A stretch of 6,908 nucleotides of DNA from Desulfobacteraceae bacterium (GTDB lineage: Bacteria; Desulfobacterota; Desulfobacteria; Desulfobacterales; Desulfobacteraceae): contig JAAEMC010000355.1 of NCBI GenBank assembly GCA_024225895.1, forward strand, positions 1 through 6,908. Direction: 5' to 3'. Below the pieces are notes generated by a model, which saw only the letters and a program-made list of their open reading frames with translations, searched no databases and had not been told where the DNA came from. Positions 1 to 6,498 of this stretch are shown in pieces (position 1 is the stretch's first letter; every line of letters begins with the position of its first letter). The translations under genes and the position numbers were made by a program.

Positions 1-1168
1 GACCCATGAAAAAGAGGCCTTGTTATCAGATCTGGATCCTCAAAGAATATCAGAGTTGATTTTCCGGCTGCATGAAGACGGCAAACTGGCAGACTCTCTT
101 TCCAAAGAAGCCAGGGAATTTGCCCGGACCAGGCTTGATAAAAAAATATGGGAGAAAATATACCACGACATCCTCCTGGGCCGGGAAGCACAGATCCGGC
201 AACCCTTTGGTTTTATTGGAGCAGCCGACAAGCCAAGCAGTGATTCAATTGTTGAGACCGGGCGGGACCGGCAGCTTAAAATCCTTTTCCTTGTCAGCCC
301 GTCAATGCTGGCCATGGGCAGAACCCGGCATAGGCTTAACCGGATTCTCATGGAAATGGCCGAGCGGAACCATATTATCTACCTGGCCTATCCCCATACG
401 GCATCACCAAAATTTATAGCCTGCCAGAATATCATCCACTTGATTTATACATCTGAAACAGTTGCTAAAGAACAGATTCAGCAGATTGCACCGGATGTTG
501 TAATGCTATCATCAAAAAACACAGAACGGCTGGTTTTCTATACCCTGGTTCAAAAAATGAATATCCCGGTGGTCTTCCTGGATTTTTTCTACTCTGTGCT
601 CTATGACGGAGATCCCAAATTCCCCTCAACGCTGGATCATGCCGTGGTGGCTTTTGAAGAGGAAATTGCCCTGTCCTGCGGAACCATGATCCTAACGGAC
701 CAGGAAATATATTTTCAACGATTCACGCCGTCTGTCGGGAAAAAAGTATCATTATACCCGAATATGGTCGCAGATGGAGCGGCGTCTTCAGAACCGGCCA
801 TTGAAAACCGGACAATGAATCCTAAAACCATCTTCTTTTCAAAGGAGAAAATCACAGTGGCAGAATGGGAAAAACAAAAAAAAATCGCTTTTGACCATAT
901 TGAAGAAGAGATTTTAACCGCAGCCGGGCAAACCGGTAACCACGAAAATCCGGAAAGGGTTGAGGGGCTTAAATTGATACTGGATTCCCTCAAAGAGATG
1001 GACGGGAAAAACAAAAAGCTGGAACGAGAGCTGGCCCTGCTGAAAAATTCCTATGGTTTCCGTATTGGGCAGACCTTTGTGGATGCCATATCCAAACCAG
1101 GCAAAAACACCATTTTATTTCCCTGGCGATTTATTAAACTTGCGGTTTCCTATTTATTTAAACGCTGA
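1..1168 (+). CDS. Glycosyltransferase, C-terminal part, with half GT-B domain, coiled coil and C-terminal tail module (5' partial)
   Basis: The reading frame is open from base 2 with no stop upstream of the TTG at 20, so the gene is cut by the window edge and TTG 20 is not its start. Numbering residues from that TTG, residues 1-54 resemble the closing helices of a GT4/GT-B glycosyltransferase (DPQRISELIFRL, then a basic/aromatic helix ending KIYHDILLG). Residues 86-250 look like a second GT-B N-terminal Rossmann half: it opens with KILFLVSPS, continues through PDVVMLSS and IPVVFLDFF, and ends with SLYPN, the usual hinge before the donor-binding half. That second half is absent. Residues 312-343 form a heptad helix (L317, I320, L324, M327, N331, L334, L338, L341). 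Residues 344-382 are an aromatic/basic tail nearly matching the end of the small protein at 4327. The likely role is sugar transfer in surface-glycan assembly on the cytoplasmic side of the membrane; donor and linkage are unknown. The next gene begins 73 bases later with no terminator between them. Confidence 0.85.
   Translation, partial: THEKEALLSDLDPQRISELIFRLHEDGKLADSLSKEAREFARTRLDKKIWEKIYHDILLGREAQIRQPFGFIGAADKPSSDSIVETGRDRQLKILFLVSPSMLAMGRTRHRLNRILMEMAERNHIIYLAYPHTASPKFIACQNIIHLIYTSETVAKEQIQQIAPDVVMLSSKNTERLVFYTLVQKMNIPVVFLDFFYSVLYDGDPKFPSTLDHAVVAFEEEIALSCGTMILTDQEIYFQRFTPSVGKKVSLYPNMVADGAASSEPAIENRTMNPKTIFFSKEKITVAEWEKQKKIAFDHIEEEILTAAGQTGNHENPERVEGLKLILDSLKEMDGKNKKLERELALLKNSYGFRIGQTFVDAISKPGKNTILFPWRFIKLAVSYLFKR
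1049..1141 (+). other. Shared C-terminal tail module, copy 1
   Basis: This stretch codes for 31 residues (SYGFRIG ... DAISKPG ... NTILFPWRFIKL) at the end of the first glycosyltransferase. Aligned without gaps to the copy at 4555-4647, 22 of 31 residues are identical, and most changes are conservative (I/V, F/I, W/F, Q/E). The DNA differs at many third codon positions, so this is an old, selected protein module and not a recent DNA duplication. The mix of aromatic, basic and aliphatic residues after the Pro-Gly turn suggests an amphipathic helix at the membrane surface. That role is inferred. Confidence 0.8.
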
Positions 1169-1241
1169 TAGGTTAAACAATCATCCGAACTGCCAAAAAA
1201 AACTTGCATGACATAACAAACCAAAGAAGGCTAAACCATAA

Positions 1242-4205
1242 ATGAACCACTCAAAACCAGATATGTCCGATGTAGCAACATCACAAGACAAATCAATGAA
1301 AAAGGGCAGGCGGGTTCTCTTTGTCAGCCCCCGACCCTTTGGGCTGATGGGAACACCCGGTACCTATCTTCTGACCGAGTCCTATGCCAAGTTTGTCGAT
1401 ATCTGCATCCTTTCCAACAAGGAAAAACCCAAAGATCTCCCCATTGTCTACCAGGACAAAACCAGGATCAACCTCCATGAAATCAATTTTAGCAGGGCCA
1501 ACTTTTTTAATGAGGCACAAGCCATTATCAAAGAGTTTGCCCCAAAGCTGGTGATCATCGGCAACTGCGCCCAATGGTATGAGATTGCTGCCGACATAAA
1601 AGAGATATGCCCCCATGCACTCTATGTCCTGGATATTAAATCACCGCTGATAATCGACGGCGACCAGGAAATTTATAATCATGTACAAAAACAAGGCATG
1701 GAAAGATCTTTCTTCCTGGACCTTGTAATGACCCGCTGCATGGATGATGTAGACACCTGGATACCCGAATGTGAGGTCAGGACACTGGTTTACCCCTTGG
1801 GAGTAAAAATCAAAGATTACGCTCCCAAAACCATATCCGAAAAATTTATTAAATGCCGGCGCTTTATTTATGTGGGCTCCATCCATCGCCGCAGACAGCT
1901 GGATAAGATGATTCACTATATCCATCAGCTCCCGGAACCACTGCGGCAGGATCTGACATTCGATTTTTACGGCAGCGGCCCGGCGCTGAATGAATTGAAA
2001 CAATTGGTAAAAGAAACAGGACTTGAAAACACCGTTTCGTTCAAAGGATTTGTGGACAGCGAAACCCTTGTAGAACTGCTGCCGACCTATGATGCCGGTA
2101 TGGCATGGGTTCCCTATGATATCTATAATAATGCCCCCTCGTTAAAACTATTGGAATACCTGGCATCGGGCCTGGTACCGGTTGCCATGGATACCGCCGC
2201 CCATAAAAGCTATTCAGATGAAGGCTTTCATATTGAATATTTTACAGACACCTCTGAATCCTTTGGCCACGCCATACAAAGAATATCAGATCAAGGCTTC
2301 TCCGGATCAAAAAGGCAAACAAACCTTGAGAAAATCACAGAGCATGACTGGGACCAGGTGGCCTCTGAAAAAATTTTGCCCGTATTTGAGGAATTGATTG
2401 AAGAAAAACCCGAAAATAAAACTCCCTATGCATCCAATATTTACGACCGGGTCTGTACCTGGGATCTGCCCATCAATCCGGAACCTCCTGAAAAGGTGGT
2501 ATCATCTGAAACCCGCGTGGCAGGTATTTTCTCTGAAAAGCTTTACCAGGGACTGAACCTGGAATGCGAGCTTTTCCTGCTGACCCCGGACAACTGGTTC
2601 CAGATTCTATCCTATGCCCGCCCGGATTTTGTGCTGATGGAATCTGCCTGGTTCTCTGCCACGGATCACTGGTATATGGCCCAGACCATTGCCGGACCCG
2701 ATAACGACCAGATTTTACAGATTATTTCTTCGGCCAAAAAACAAGGGCTTCCCACGGTGTTCTGGATGACCATGGATCACAGTTATTGTGCCCATTTTGA
2801 GGCACTTGCCAGAGTATTTGACGTTATTTTCTGTGCTGATCCACTGGCAACGGATATCTTTGCCAAAAACGGTATTGAGGCTAAAACGCTCTTGCCGGCA
2901 GTCCAACCTGTCCTGTTTAACCCGATCCGAAATGTTGAGGCAAATGAACCATTTGATGCCGGCACCCTGTTTAACGGCTGGGTGGATCTGTTCAGGTTTC
3001 CCGAGCTGGGAAAGATATTAAAGAAGTTTACTGCCAAAAATCTTAATATCTTCCAGACCACGCTGATGATGTACAAAGGCCAGTTGCTGCGAACAGACAA
3101 AGAATTAATGCCTTATGTGCAGGGAACGGTGCCGGATCTGGTCCTGCCCGGCCTGCTGAAAAGCGCATCCATGTATCTTGCATTTGAAAAAGGGTACAAA
3201 GCCAAAACCCAGAAAACCTGGGATATTCTGGAAGCTGCGGCCTGCCGCATTCCCATAGCCTATCTTGGCAGCCTTACCAAAGATGACCAATTGCGCGGCC
3301 TTGTCCGCCATTTTGAAAATGAAGATGATTTTTGCAGCTATGTTAATACCGTTGACCGGGACAGCCTGGAAGTAGAAAAAGAGCGGCATGCCGCCTGGCG
3401 AAAAACGTTTTCAGACCATGTCTTTGCCAAACGGCTCCAGACCATCTGCAATGAAATCGGTATTGCCCATGACTGGGAAGAATTTCCCAGGGCCACGCTG
3501 GTTTCGGGCACCATGCGGTCAAAATTCCTGCCCAAATGTTTTGAGCAGTTTAATTTTCAAACCTATCCCAACAAGGAATTTGTCCTGGTTTTCAATGGTG
3601 ATGCAGGGCCGGTTGCCGATTACCAAAAACAATACGCGGACAATTCCAATATCCATATTGCTTCCATCCCATCGGACCATACCGTTGGCACCGTTCTAAA
3701 CTACGGGGTCCATAAAGCAGACGGTAAATACTTTTTCAGGATTGATGATGATGATTATTACGGCCCCAATTATATTCTCGATACCCTTTTGTACCTTCGG
3801 GCCGTCAACGCCGATATCTTTGGCAAAAGGGCTTCATTTTTCCATTTTGAGGGAGAAGAGGAAATCTATCTGCGGGACCGGACAATGCCTTCTGTGAAAT
3901 CCTTTCCTGCCAGGATGCTGCATAAAGACCAGGAGTATTTGATCAGCGGGTGCAGCTTTGCCGCATCTGTTTCCCTGTTGAAAAAGTACCGGTATCCGGA
4001 TGATATCCAGGCCAGTGTGGATACAGCCCTTGTGGAGCGGATTGCCGAGCAGCAGCCGGATGTAAAGTGTCTGCTGGTGGATAATCTCAACCTGGTGGTG
4101 GAACGGGCCAGCGATGTTGCCAGCCATACCTGGCGGATTGACGCTGATGCCATCAAGCGCAAGAGCAAAATCATCACCAGGCAATTTGAAGACCTGATCA
4201 CCTGA
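1242..4205 (+). CDS. Three-domain glycosyltransferase (GT4-like, CgeB-like, GT2)
   Basis: The protein has 987 residues. Residues 22-385 look like a GT4 GT-B enzyme: RRVLFVSPRP opens the first Rossmann half, FIYVGS opens the second, followed by FYGSGP, SFKGFV and LKLLEYLASG. E305 fits the second Glu of the EX7E motif, while the first position is Asn (N297). Residues about 417-740 resemble CgeB/YkvP-type GT-B proteins (FVLMESAW, LPTVFWMTMDH, VIFCADP, then WDILEAAACRIPIAY). Residues 750-985 are a GT2 (GT-A) domain: ATLVSGTMRS, then YPNKEFVLVFNGD, then four Asp at 835-838 in the DXD position, and ISGCSF further on. No membrane helix or signal peptide is visible, so it should be cytoplasmic. ATG 1242 follows AAGAAGG (1224-1230) at 11 bases, a rather long gap; Met at residues 8 or 19 are alternative starts. 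It probably adds several sugars of one repeat unit, although the CgeB-like part could be structural. Sugar specificity cannot be read from the sequence. Confidence 0.9.
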   Translation: MNHSKPDMSDVATSQDKSMKKGRRVLFVSPRPFGLMGTPGTYLLTESYAKFVDICILSNKEKPKDLPIVYQDKTRINLHEINFSRANFFNEAQAIIKEFAPKLVIIGNCAQWYEIAADIKEICPHALYVLDIKSPLIIDGDQEIYNHVQKQGMERSFFLDLVMTRCMDDVDTWIPECEVRTLVYPLGVKIKDYAPKTISEKFIKCRRFIYVGSIHRRRQLDKMIHYIHQLPEPLRQDLTFDFYGSGPALNELKQLVKETGLENTVSFKGFVDSETLVELLPTYDAGMAWVPYDIYNNAPSLKLLEYLASGLVPVAMDTAAHKSYSDEGFHIEYFTDTSESFGHAIQRISDQGFSGSKRQTNLEKITEHDWDQVASEKILPVFEELIEEKPENKTPYASNIYDRVCTWDLPINPEPPEKVVSSETRVAGIFSEKLYQGLNLECELFLLTPDNWFQILSYARPDFVLMESAWFSATDHWYMAQTIAGPDNDQILQIISSAKKQGLPTVFWMTMDHSYCAHFEALARVFDVIFCADPLATDIFAKNGIEAKTLLPAVQPVLFNPIRNVEANEPFDAGTLFNGWVDLFRFPELGKILKKFTAKNLNIFQTTLMMYKGQLLRTDKELMPYVQGTVPDLVLPGLLKSASMYLAFEKGYKAKTQKTWDILEAAACRIPIAYLGSLTKDDQLRGLVRHFENEDDFCSYVNTVDRDSLEVEKERHAAWRKTFSDHVFAKRLQTICNEIGIAHDWEEFPRATLVSGTMRSKFLPKCFEQFNFQTYPNKEFVLVFNGDAGPVADYQKQYADNSNIHIASIPSDHTVGTVLNYGVHKADGKYFFRIDDDDYYGPNYILDTLLYLRAVNADIFGKRASFFHFEGEEEIYLRDRTMPSVKSFPARMLHKDQEYLISGCSFAASVSLLKKYRYPDDIQASVDTALVERIAEQQPDVKCLLVDNLNLVVERASDVASHTWRIDADAIKRKSKIITRQFEDLIT

Positions 4206-4222
4206 CCCGACCATTTTCGGGT
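4205..4222 (+). other. Small stem-loop overlapping the stop codon of the three-domain glycosyltransferase
   Basis: ACCCGA (4205-4210) can pair with TCGGGT (4217-4222) around a six-base loop. There is no T-run directly after it; the nearest is at 4247-4251. It is therefore not a classical intrinsic terminator. It could stabilise the 3' end of the upstream message or act as a weak pause just before the promoter candidate at 4241, or it could be chance. Confidence 0.3.
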
Positions 4223-4240
4223 GAATTCCTCTTCAGGGTA

Positions 4241-4269
4241 TTGAAATTTTTGTCCTAAAATTCTATAAG
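4241..4269 (+). promoter_or_regulatory. Candidate sigma70-type promoter upstream of the coiled-coil/wzm/wzt genes
   Basis: TTGAAA (4241-4246, 5 of 6 to TTGACA) and TATAAG (4264-4269, 5 of 6 to TATAAT) are separated by exactly 17 bases that are AT-rich. The element lies in the 121-base gap, the longest in the window, about 55 bases before the next start codon. It would drive the small coiled-coil protein and the transporter pair separately from the upstream glycosyltransferases. This is a by-eye match only. Confidence 0.45.
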
Positions 4270-4326
4270 GGACGAGCAATTTTTTAACCGCAGGATCAAG
4301 ATGATAACAATAAAAGAGGTAAAGAC

Positions 4327-4683
4327 ATGGGAAATGAATCTGCAGGCGTCCAACAGCCAGATTCCATAGACAGCGAACCAACTGCCGAGTATCTGAAAAC
4401 GCAGCTGGAATCCATGACTCTGCTGAACAATACCTATCTTAAGGAGATCAAGGATCTTCAAAAACAAAAAGAATACCTGAACTTCCGGATCAGGTCATCA
4501 TTGATCTATGCTGCAGAACAGGCCAAAAGGAATGATGTGGAGCGGTTTCGAAGCTCCTATTCCTTCCGGGTGGGCGAAACTATCGTGGATGCCGTGAGCA
4601 AACCGGGATTAAACACGATCTTGATGCCCTTTCGCATAATCAAACTCATGTTTGAATTTATTTCCAGCCGGAAATCGTCTTGA
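4327..4683 (+). CDS. Small coiled-coil protein with glycosyltransferase-type C-terminal tail; putative adaptor
   Basis: I do not recognise this 118-residue protein as a named family. ATG 4327 is well placed behind AGAGGT (4315-4320). Residues 1-20 are polar and probably disordered. Residues 21-56 show an unbroken heptad pattern at 23, 27, 30, 34, 37, 41, 44, 48, 51 and 55 (L, L, M, N, Y, I, L, K, L, I), with Asn34 in an a position, as in many dimeric coiled coils. Residues 77-107 match the tail of the first glycosyltransferase at 22 of 31 positions (SYSFRVG, VDAVSKPG, NTILMPFR, IIKL) and end in a hydrophobic/basic stretch. No catalytic motif, signal peptide or true transmembrane helix is visible. 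Its position directly before the wzm/wzt pair and its tail suggest a scaffold or membrane-docking partner linking glycosyltransferases to the exporter; this is inference. It could also be a remnant of a larger glycosyltransferase, but the intact start, RBS and heptads argue for a functional gene. Confidence 0.85.
   Translation: MGNESAGVQQPDSIDSEPTAEYLKTQLESMTLLNNTYLKEIKDLQKQKEYLNFRIRSSLIYAAEQAKRNDVERFRSSYSFRVGETIVDAVSKPGLNTILMPFRIIKLMFEFISSRKSS
4555..4647 (+). other. Shared C-terminal tail module, copy 2
   Basis: This is the counterpart of 1049-1141, coding for residues 77-107 of the small coiled-coil protein. The invariant positions are S, Y, F, R, G, T, VDA, SKPG, NTIL, P, R and IKL in order. 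In both proteins it lies at the C-terminus after a coiled coil, although the linker is longer here (about 21 residues after the last heptad position). Confidence 0.8.
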
Positions 4684-4764
4684 TCAACAGAGCCATAATA
4701 ATTGATAATCACTTAAAACATATGCCGTAACGTAAAGCTGCTGAATTGAAATAGTAAATAGACT

Positions 4765-5550
4765 ATGCTGAAAACCATTAATGATATCCGGGAAAATCGC
4801 CAGGTTCTGCGAAGCCAGTTTTATGCAAACCTCAAAATCACTGTGGTAACCACCAGACTAGGCGTTTTGTGGTGGATCTTTGACCCGCTGATCTTCATGG
4901 CGATGTACTATTTTGTGATCCAGATCGTATTTCAAAAGGGCGGTCCCGGTTACCACCTGCTGGCCCTGTGCGGTATTGTGACCTGGCAGTCCTTCTCCCG
5001 GTCGGTCAATCAATGCACCACAGCCCTGGTAAGGAACGCCGCCCTGATTAAACAGGCGGCGCTGCCCATGGTGCTCTATATCCTCATCACCCCGGTCATC
5101 CAGGCTTTTTTCTATCTCATCGGCCTTACCATCATCATGGTCTGGAACTACCCGGCCCTTGGCATTCATACCCTGGCAATTTTTATCCTTGTCGCTTTAA
5201 TGATTCTGATGTCGATTACGGCCGGCATGTTTCTTTCCATATTTCATGCCTATGCGAGAGATACCGGCAACCTGGTATCCTATGCCCTCCGGTTCGGTTT
5301 TTTCATGAGCCCGGTATTGTACCCTGCAGAAAAGATTTATGATAATGAAAGTATCCCGGAAGTGGCCAAATTTTTCTACTCATTAAACCCCATGGTCCAT
5401 TTTATCTCCGCAGTAAGGGAGTTGCTTTTAAACGGACGGATGTTTGATTGGCAGCCGATTCTCATTGTATTTGCCGTCACCATCTGTTTTCTGCAGATTG
5501 GGCTGCTCTTTTTCAGGAAAAACTCTTATTACGTCCCTAAAATGATTTAA
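4765..5550 (+). CDS. wzm: ABC-2 type polysaccharide export permease, Wzm-like
   Basis: This 261-residue integral membrane protein matches the usual length of Wzm/KpsM/TagG permeases. It forms the channel half of an ABC exporter that moves lipid-linked polysaccharide from the cytoplasmic to the periplasmic face. Residues 1-30 form the basic, amphipathic cytoplasmic entry helix. The family signature RLGVLWWIFDPL is at 31-42 at the start of the first membrane segment. Hydrophobic segments lie at about 36-56, 62-80, 102-126, 133-160, 170-187 and 231-249, consistent with six helices. SPVLYP (182-187) and the NPM motif (208-210) in the re-entrant periplasmic region are typical of the family. ATG 4765 has no convincing Shine-Dalgarno sequence, so translation may be weak or partly coupled. 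The ATPase gene follows after 25 bases, and the two products should form a 2+2 transporter. Capsule-type KpsM or teichoic acid TagG are the alternatives; the context fits Wzm best. Confidence 0.93.
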   Translation: MLKTINDIRENRQVLRSQFYANLKITVVTTRLGVLWWIFDPLIFMAMYYFVIQIVFQKGGPGYHLLALCGIVTWQSFSRSVNQCTTALVRNAALIKQAALPMVLYILITPVIQAFFYLIGLTIIMVWNYPALGIHTLAIFILVALMILMSITAGMFLSIFHAYARDTGNLVSYALRFGFFMSPVLYPAEKIYDNESIPEVAKFFYSLNPMVHFISAVRELLLNGRMFDWQPILIVFAVTICFLQIGLLFFRKNSYYVPKMI

Positions 5551-5575
5551 CACTTATGAGCGGTTTCATACTTTT

Positions 5576-6391
5576 ATGTCAAATTTGAAAAACACAGAAA
5601 ACAACAGCCGGGTAACTGCCCAATCATCAGAAATGATCTGTCTTGATAATATCAGCATGTGCTATAGAAAGCAGGTCTCTTTGCTCAACCTTCTATTTGG
5701 CAGTAAAGACAGAAAAAAACAGGAATTCTGGGCCCTGAAAGATATCTCTTTCACCCTTTATAAAGGGGAAACTGTCGGGATTATCGGACGAAACGGTTCC
5801 GGTAAAAGCACCCTGCTCATGGTCTGTGCCAAAATTTATCCGCCGGATAAAGGAAAAGTCATTGTCAACGGCAAGGTTCAACTGCTGACATTGGGGCTGG
5901 GATTTAAGAACGAATTGACCGGCAGGGATAATGTATTGATCAGCAGCAGCCTTCTGGGGTTATCCCATTCTGAAATTAAGGAAAGGATGCCGGAAATCGA
6001 AGACTTTGCCGACATAGGTTCGTTCATGGATGAGCCGGTACGAACCTATTCCAGCGGTATGAGGAGCCGTTTGGCTTTTTCCATTGCCACCGCTATCCAG
6101 CCAGATACTCTGATCCTGGATGAGGTTCTGACCACCGGGGATGTAAGCTTTCGTGAAAAGGCCATCAACCGGATGAAAAATTTACAAAAACTGGCCAAAA
6201 GTGCAATCATTGTTTCACACAACCCCAATCAATTAAAACAATTGTGCGACCGCCTCATCTGGATTGAACAAGGCCGGCTCATCATGGAGGGCGAGGTTAA
6301 AGAAACCCTCCAGGAATACCGCGCATTCTGCAAAAAACCCATCAAATGGATGGAAGAAAACCCATCGATACAAAATACACTAAATCCATGA
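5576..6391 (+). CDS. wzt: ABC transporter ATPase for polysaccharide export, Wzt-like (no carbohydrate-binding domain)
   Basis: This is a 271-residue nucleotide-binding subunit that powers the permease encoded just upstream. All ATPase motifs are intact: Walker A GRNGSGKST at 71-79, signature YSSGM at 158-162, Walker B LILDEV at 179-184 with catalytic E183, D-loop TTGD, and switch His215 in IIVSHN. The segment LLNLLFGSKDRKKQEFWAL (36-54) before Walker A, and LGLGFKNELTGRDNV (106-120), are characteristic of the Wzt/TagH/KpsT subfamily. The protein ends about 25 residues after the ATPase fold. It therefore lacks the C-terminal beta-sandwich domain that in E. coli O9a-type Wzt binds the modified chain end. 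ATG 5576 has only a weak purine stretch (GAGCGG) upstream. The first about 20 residues are polar and poorly conserved-looking, so a later start is possible, but no better RBS is visible. Confidence 0.94.
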   Translation: MSNLKNTENNSRVTAQSSEMICLDNISMCYRKQVSLLNLLFGSKDRKKQEFWALKDISFTLYKGETVGIIGRNGSGKSTLLMVCAKIYPPDKGKVIVNGKVQLLTLGLGFKNELTGRDNVLISSSLLGLSHSEIKERMPEIEDFADIGSFMDEPVRTYSSGMRSRLAFSIATAIQPDTLILDEVLTTGDVSFREKAINRMKNLQKLAKSAIIVSHNPNQLKQLCDRLIWIEQGRLIMEGEVKETLQEYRAFCKKPIKWMEENPSIQNTLNP

Positions 6392-6498
6392 TGAGTTTGA
6401 TTTAAGTTCAAAAAAGAAAGATGTCCCGGTTTTTTTTAAAATTAATTTCTTTTAAAATAAAATACGATTACAATATATATCTGGTTTGAATTTAAAAA
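6392..6498 (+). promoter_or_regulatory. AT-rich intergenic segment with weak promoter candidate
   Basis: Bases 6421-6480 contain only 10 G/C in 60 (17 percent), far below the surrounding genes. The segment holds a T8 run (6430-6437) and two copies of TTTTAAAA (6434-6441 and 6450-6457) whose centres are 16 bases apart. TACAAT (6469-6474) matches a -10 box at 5 of 6 positions, but at 16-18 bases upstream there is only a poor -35 (TTTCTT at 6446). This could be a promoter with UP-element-like A/T tracts or a nucleoid-protein site for the following glycosyltransferase gene. No terminator hairpin with a GC stem is seen. Confidence 0.3.

Noticed and set aside
20..22. TTG as start codon of the first gene
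   Set aside because: The frame is open upstream to base 2 and the protein begins in the middle of a GT-B C-terminal helix region, so the gene is simply cut by the window edge.
27..40. Adjacent AGATCT and GGATCC sites that look like a cloning junction
   Set aside because: They lie within a continuous coding frame that reads sensibly (SDLDPQ), so they are chance restriction sites.
3866..4381. 171-codon antisense frame across the end of the large glycosyltransferase gene
   Set aside because: It is antisense to a clear GT2 domain, low in recognisable motifs and rich in Arg/Ser, as expected for a shadow frame.
4680..4709. Possible promoter TTGATC-18-GATAAT before wzm
   Set aside because: The -35 matches only 4 of 6 and overlaps the previous stop codon, and the spacer is not optimal; too weak to call next to the better candidate at 4241.
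6408..6437. A-run and T8 run as an intrinsic terminator after the ATPase gene
   Set aside because: Only A-T pairs could form the stem; there is no GC-rich hairpin before the T-run.
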